From JAAYWY01 sp050945275 (GTDB lineage: Bacteria > Bacillota > DTU030 > DUMP01): a stretch of 8,325 nucleotides of DNA. The stretch covers positions 1-8,325 of the forward strand of contig JBMNSQ010000077.1 in the NCBI GenBank assembly GCA_050945275.1, written 5' to 3'. Each line of letters begins with the position of its first letter. Positions within the stretch are counted from its first letter, which is position 1. The notes under the pieces are model-generated. The model had not been told where the DNA came from. It worked only from the letters and a program-made list of their open reading frames with translations, and ran no database searches. Both the position numbers and the translations under genes were made by a program. Shown in pieces: positions 7,217 through 8,325 of the stretch.

Positions 7217-7318
7217 ATTTATCCCTCCCCTTGTCGCAGGTTGTTCCCCTGAACTCAGGCATCTTAATATACCCCCTCCCTGGCTGCTAAAGCAAACAGG
7301 TCAGGATACTCTAGATAG
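7217..7318 (-). promoter_or_regulatory. Untranslated leader of the ABC-hydEF operon
   Basis: About 100 nt separate the predicted transcription start from the permease ATG. The leader contains CCTGA/TCAGG arms (7248-7252 and 7255-7259) and two purine-rich GGGAGG stretches, the nearer being the permease ribosome binding site. A short frame, starting ATG CCT GAG and overlapping the permease start, could encode a 24-aa leader peptide, but its ribosome binding site is poorly spaced. I recognise no known riboswitch. Confidence 0.4.
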
Positions 7319-7324
7319 TATCCT
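7303..7324 (-). promoter_or_regulatory. Operator-like inverted repeat at the operon transcription start
   Basis: A perfect inverted repeat with 8-bp arms AGGATACT (7303-7310) and AGTATCCT (7317-7324) separated by 6 nt. It begins 1 bp downstream of the -10 box at 7326-7331 and covers the expected start point. This is a classic position for a repressor operator; alternatively it is a 5' hairpin that stabilises the transcript. No regulator gene is visible in the window. Confidence 0.5.
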
Positions 7325-7325
7325 T

Positions 7326-7355
7326 AGTATACACGGTTTCTTGTTAAGAAAGCAA
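7326..7355 (-). promoter_or_regulatory. Sigma-A-like promoter for the ABC-hydEF operon
   Basis: On the minus strand TTGCTT (7355-7350) and TATACT (7331-7326) are separated by 18 nt. The -10 matches the consensus at five of six positions; the -35 matches only the leading TTG. An inverted repeat TTTCTT/AAGAAA (7337-7342 and 7346-7351) lies between and over these boxes, with weaker flanking complementarity, and could bind a regulator. This is the best promoter in the divergent region. Confidence 0.55.
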
Positions 7356-7374
7356 CCGTCTTCCTCGCAAACTT

Positions 7375-7395
7375 GTTGTTGATATCTTCAACAAC
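7375..7395. repeat. Inverted repeat with 8-bp arms
   Basis: GTTGTTGA (7375-7382) and TCAACAAC (7388-7395) are perfect complements separated by 5 nt. The site is about 20 bp upstream of the operon -35 box and faces the divergent gene on the other side, so an upstream activator or shared regulator site is possible. Without a T-run it is not a terminator. Confidence 0.5.
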
Positions 7396-7417
7396 TTAAG
7401 GAGGAGTTTAGCACCAC

Positions 7418-7438
7418 TTCAAAGAACAGTTCCTTGAA
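7418..7438. repeat. Near-perfect 21-bp palindrome
   Basis: Arms TTCAAAGAAC (7418-7427) and GTTCCTTGAA (7429-7438) match at nine of ten positions around a single central base. This looks like a protein-binding site for a dimeric regulator rather than an RNA hairpin, because the loop is one base. It lies between the operon promoter and the plus-strand coiled-coil gene. Confidence 0.45.
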
Positions 7439-7555
7439 CAATCTCTCCAATGCCGAAGACATTATCCTGCGGGACTATTTCGGTTTGGAAACTATGTATC
7501 GTCAGAGTTGAGTTTTTGTGGAAGACATGTTAGGGGAGAAAGGAGAGGTTTAACA

Positions 7556-7720
7556 TTGGGTTTGTTCATGGATTTTGCTCAATGGGGCGAGATAGATAAG
7601 TTAGCCGAACAAATAGAGAAACTAAGCGCTCAAGTGGAGCAATTAACTCAAGAAAATAATGATATCAAAGAAAGAATAGCCAAGCTTGAAGAACAGGTTG
7701 ACACCCCACTGCAAAAGTAA
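7556..7720 (+). CDS. Small coiled-coil (leucine-zipper-like) protein
   Basis: A 54-aa protein of unknown function. After a short hydrophobic/aromatic head (MGLFMDFAQW) almost the whole chain is a charged amphipathic helix with a regular heptad. Core a positions are I13, I20, V27, N34, I41, V48 and d positions L16, L23, L30, I37, L44. Beta-branched residues at a, Leu at d and one buried Asn at a are the known pattern of parallel two-stranded coiled coils such as GCN4. The start is TTG at 7556, with AGGAGAGG 7 nt upstream; the ATG at 7568 is too far from that site and TTG at 7508 has none. It may be an oligomerisation or adaptor protein. A strong hairpin follows the stop. No homologous family is recognised, but heptad regularity and the ribosome binding site make it a real gene. 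Confidence 0.75.
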   Translation: MGLFMDFAQWGEIDKLAEQIEKLSAQVEQLTQENNDIKERIAKLEEQVDTPLQK

Positions 7721-7723
7721 CCA

Positions 7724-7759
7724 ATAGTGCCCGGTGCTCGAGATAATCCCGGGCACTAT
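7724..7759 (+). terminator. Strong 11-bp hairpin, possible terminator
   Basis: ATAGTGCCCGG (7724-7734) and CCGGGCACTAT (7749-7759) are perfect complements with a 14-nt loop, starting 3 nt after the stop of the coiled-coil gene. Only a broken pyrimidine stretch (ATCTTCC) follows, so it is not a textbook rho-independent terminator. It may pause or end transcription, or protect the 3' end. Confidence 0.5.
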
Positions 7760-7772
7760 ATCTTCCATAAAG

Positions 7773-7793
7773 CATATAATATTGATATTATGC
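7773..7793 (+). promoter_or_regulatory. AT-rich dyad with TATAAT, possible promoter/operator
   Basis: TAATAT and ATATTA lie around a TG centre, with GCA and TGC at the outer edges (a 2-nt bulge on the left arm). The left arm contains a perfect TATAAT (7775-7780), but no good -35 is found 16-18 nt upstream. TTGATA (7782-7787) could itself be a -35, yet no clear -10 follows. It is the only promoter candidate for the downstream eIF-2B-family gene. Confidence 0.3.
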
Positions 7794-7853
7794 TCTATTT
7801 GGACGGATAGAAGGGATGGCGTCTAAGAGAATAAAATTGGAGGAATAATCTTG

Positions 7854-8325
7854 ATGCGTGCAGATAATGGACTTGCATTTATGCTCCAATATGAGAATGT
7901 TGCGTGGTATGAACATGGTACAGTGCGTATTTTAGATCGCAGGATTTATCCAACCCGAGTTGAATACGTTATCTGCAAGCACCATACTGAGGTTGCAACA
8001 GCAATAAAAGACATGGTAACACAAAGCGGCGGTCCCTATACCGCTGCTGCCATGGGAATGGCTTTAGCCGCCTATGAAGCACGTAAAAAACCTGGTGATG
8101 AATTCATGGAACATATGGAGAACGCGGCGCATACTCTTTCCCATGCGCGCCCTACAACAGCTAAAAAAATGGTTGCTGTAGTAGAGAAATGCCTCTTTAT
8201 TGCCAAAAAGGCGTTACAGGAGGGTAAAAAAGCAGATGAAGCGATCTTTCACCATGCTTTAGAAACTCTTAACAACCGCTATACGCTAATTTCTCAAATA
8301 GCTAAATATCTTGTCAATAAGTTTC
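7854..8325 (+). CDS. eIF-2B / MtnA-family protein, N-terminal part
   Basis: The frame runs to the window edge, giving 157 visible residues without a stop. The N-terminus resembles methylthioribose-1-phosphate isomerase (MtnA): a beta-rich opening (YEHGTVRILDRRIYPTRVEY), then helices EVATAIKDMV and AAAMGMALAAYEA, and an ARPTTAKK segment (98-105) equivalent to the MtnA xRPTAVN motif. The MtnA loop RGAPAIG is replaced by QSGGPYTA (57-64), which lacks the substrate-contacting arginine, so this may be a divergent aldose-phosphate isomerase-like paralogue rather than true MtnA. The catalytic Cys and Asp of the family lie further downstream and cannot be checked. GGAGG at 7839-7843 is 10 nt before this ATG and 7 nt before an adjoining TTG (7851), so the start may be one codon earlier. 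Family call is moderate. Confidence 0.7.
   Translation, partial: MRADNGLAFMLQYENVAWYEHGTVRILDRRIYPTRVEYVICKHHTEVATAIKDMVTQSGGPYTAAAMGMALAAYEARKKPGDEFMEHMENAAHTLSHARPTTAKKMVAVVEKCLFIAKKALQEGKKADEAIFHHALETLNNRYTLISQIAKYLVNKF

Noticed and set aside
7185..7382. 65-aa plus-strand frame in the divergent region
   Set aside because: Covers the operon promoter, leader and permease start on the other strand; no ribosome binding site and no protein-like pattern.
1..8325. CRISPR array, tRNA or rRNA
   Set aside because: No regularly spaced repeats, and no tRNA- or rRNA-like segments were seen on either strand by eye.

Overview
The window looks like a chromosomal segment of a strictly anaerobic, low-to-moderate GC Firmicute of the Clostridia type. 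This is inferred from strong GGAGG-type ribosome binding sites, frequent TTG/GTG starts, and the [FeFe]-hydrogenase maturases HydE and HydF. I cannot place it more narrowly.

Layout. (1) 1-1809, plus strand: the end of a polysaccharide locus, with the C-terminal part of a Wzx/MOP-type flippase followed by a complete NAD-dependent UDP-sugar epimerase. (2) 1810-2029: a non-coding convergent gap with a likely minus-strand terminator next to hydF. (3) 7216 down to 2030, minus strand: one apparent operon in the order permease, ATPase, lipoprotein binding protein, hydE, hydF. The first three form an SsuABC/TauABC/NMT1-type ABC importer; the last two are [FeFe]-hydrogenase maturases. Gaps are 2, 46 and 5 nt, except for an anomalous 283-nt gap between permease and ATPase. 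(4) 7217-7555: a divergent control region with a sigma-A-like promoter for the operon and several inverted repeats. (5) 7556-8325, plus strand: a 54-aa leucine-zipper-like coiled-coil protein, a strong hairpin, then the N-terminal part of an eIF-2B/MtnA-family protein that runs off the window.

The most notable element is in the 283-nt gap. About 237 nt (6181-6417) folds, on the strand opposite the operon, into a closed multi-stem RNA: a 14-bp closing stem with one bulged G, a nested 7-bp stem, three inner hairpins and two 3' hairpins. G-U pairs that would be A-C mismatches on the other strand point to a plus-strand transcript. The structure ends directly before ATGA, which also overlaps the permease stop codon. 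Architecture and junction fit a stand-alone HEARO RNA, the IscB omega-RNA, without its nuclease. It appears to have been inserted into an otherwise compact operon.

Several starts were reset from ribosome binding sites: hydF ATG at 3265, hydE ATG at 4332, binding protein TTG at 5365, ATPase GTG at 6132, coiled-coil protein TTG at 7556.
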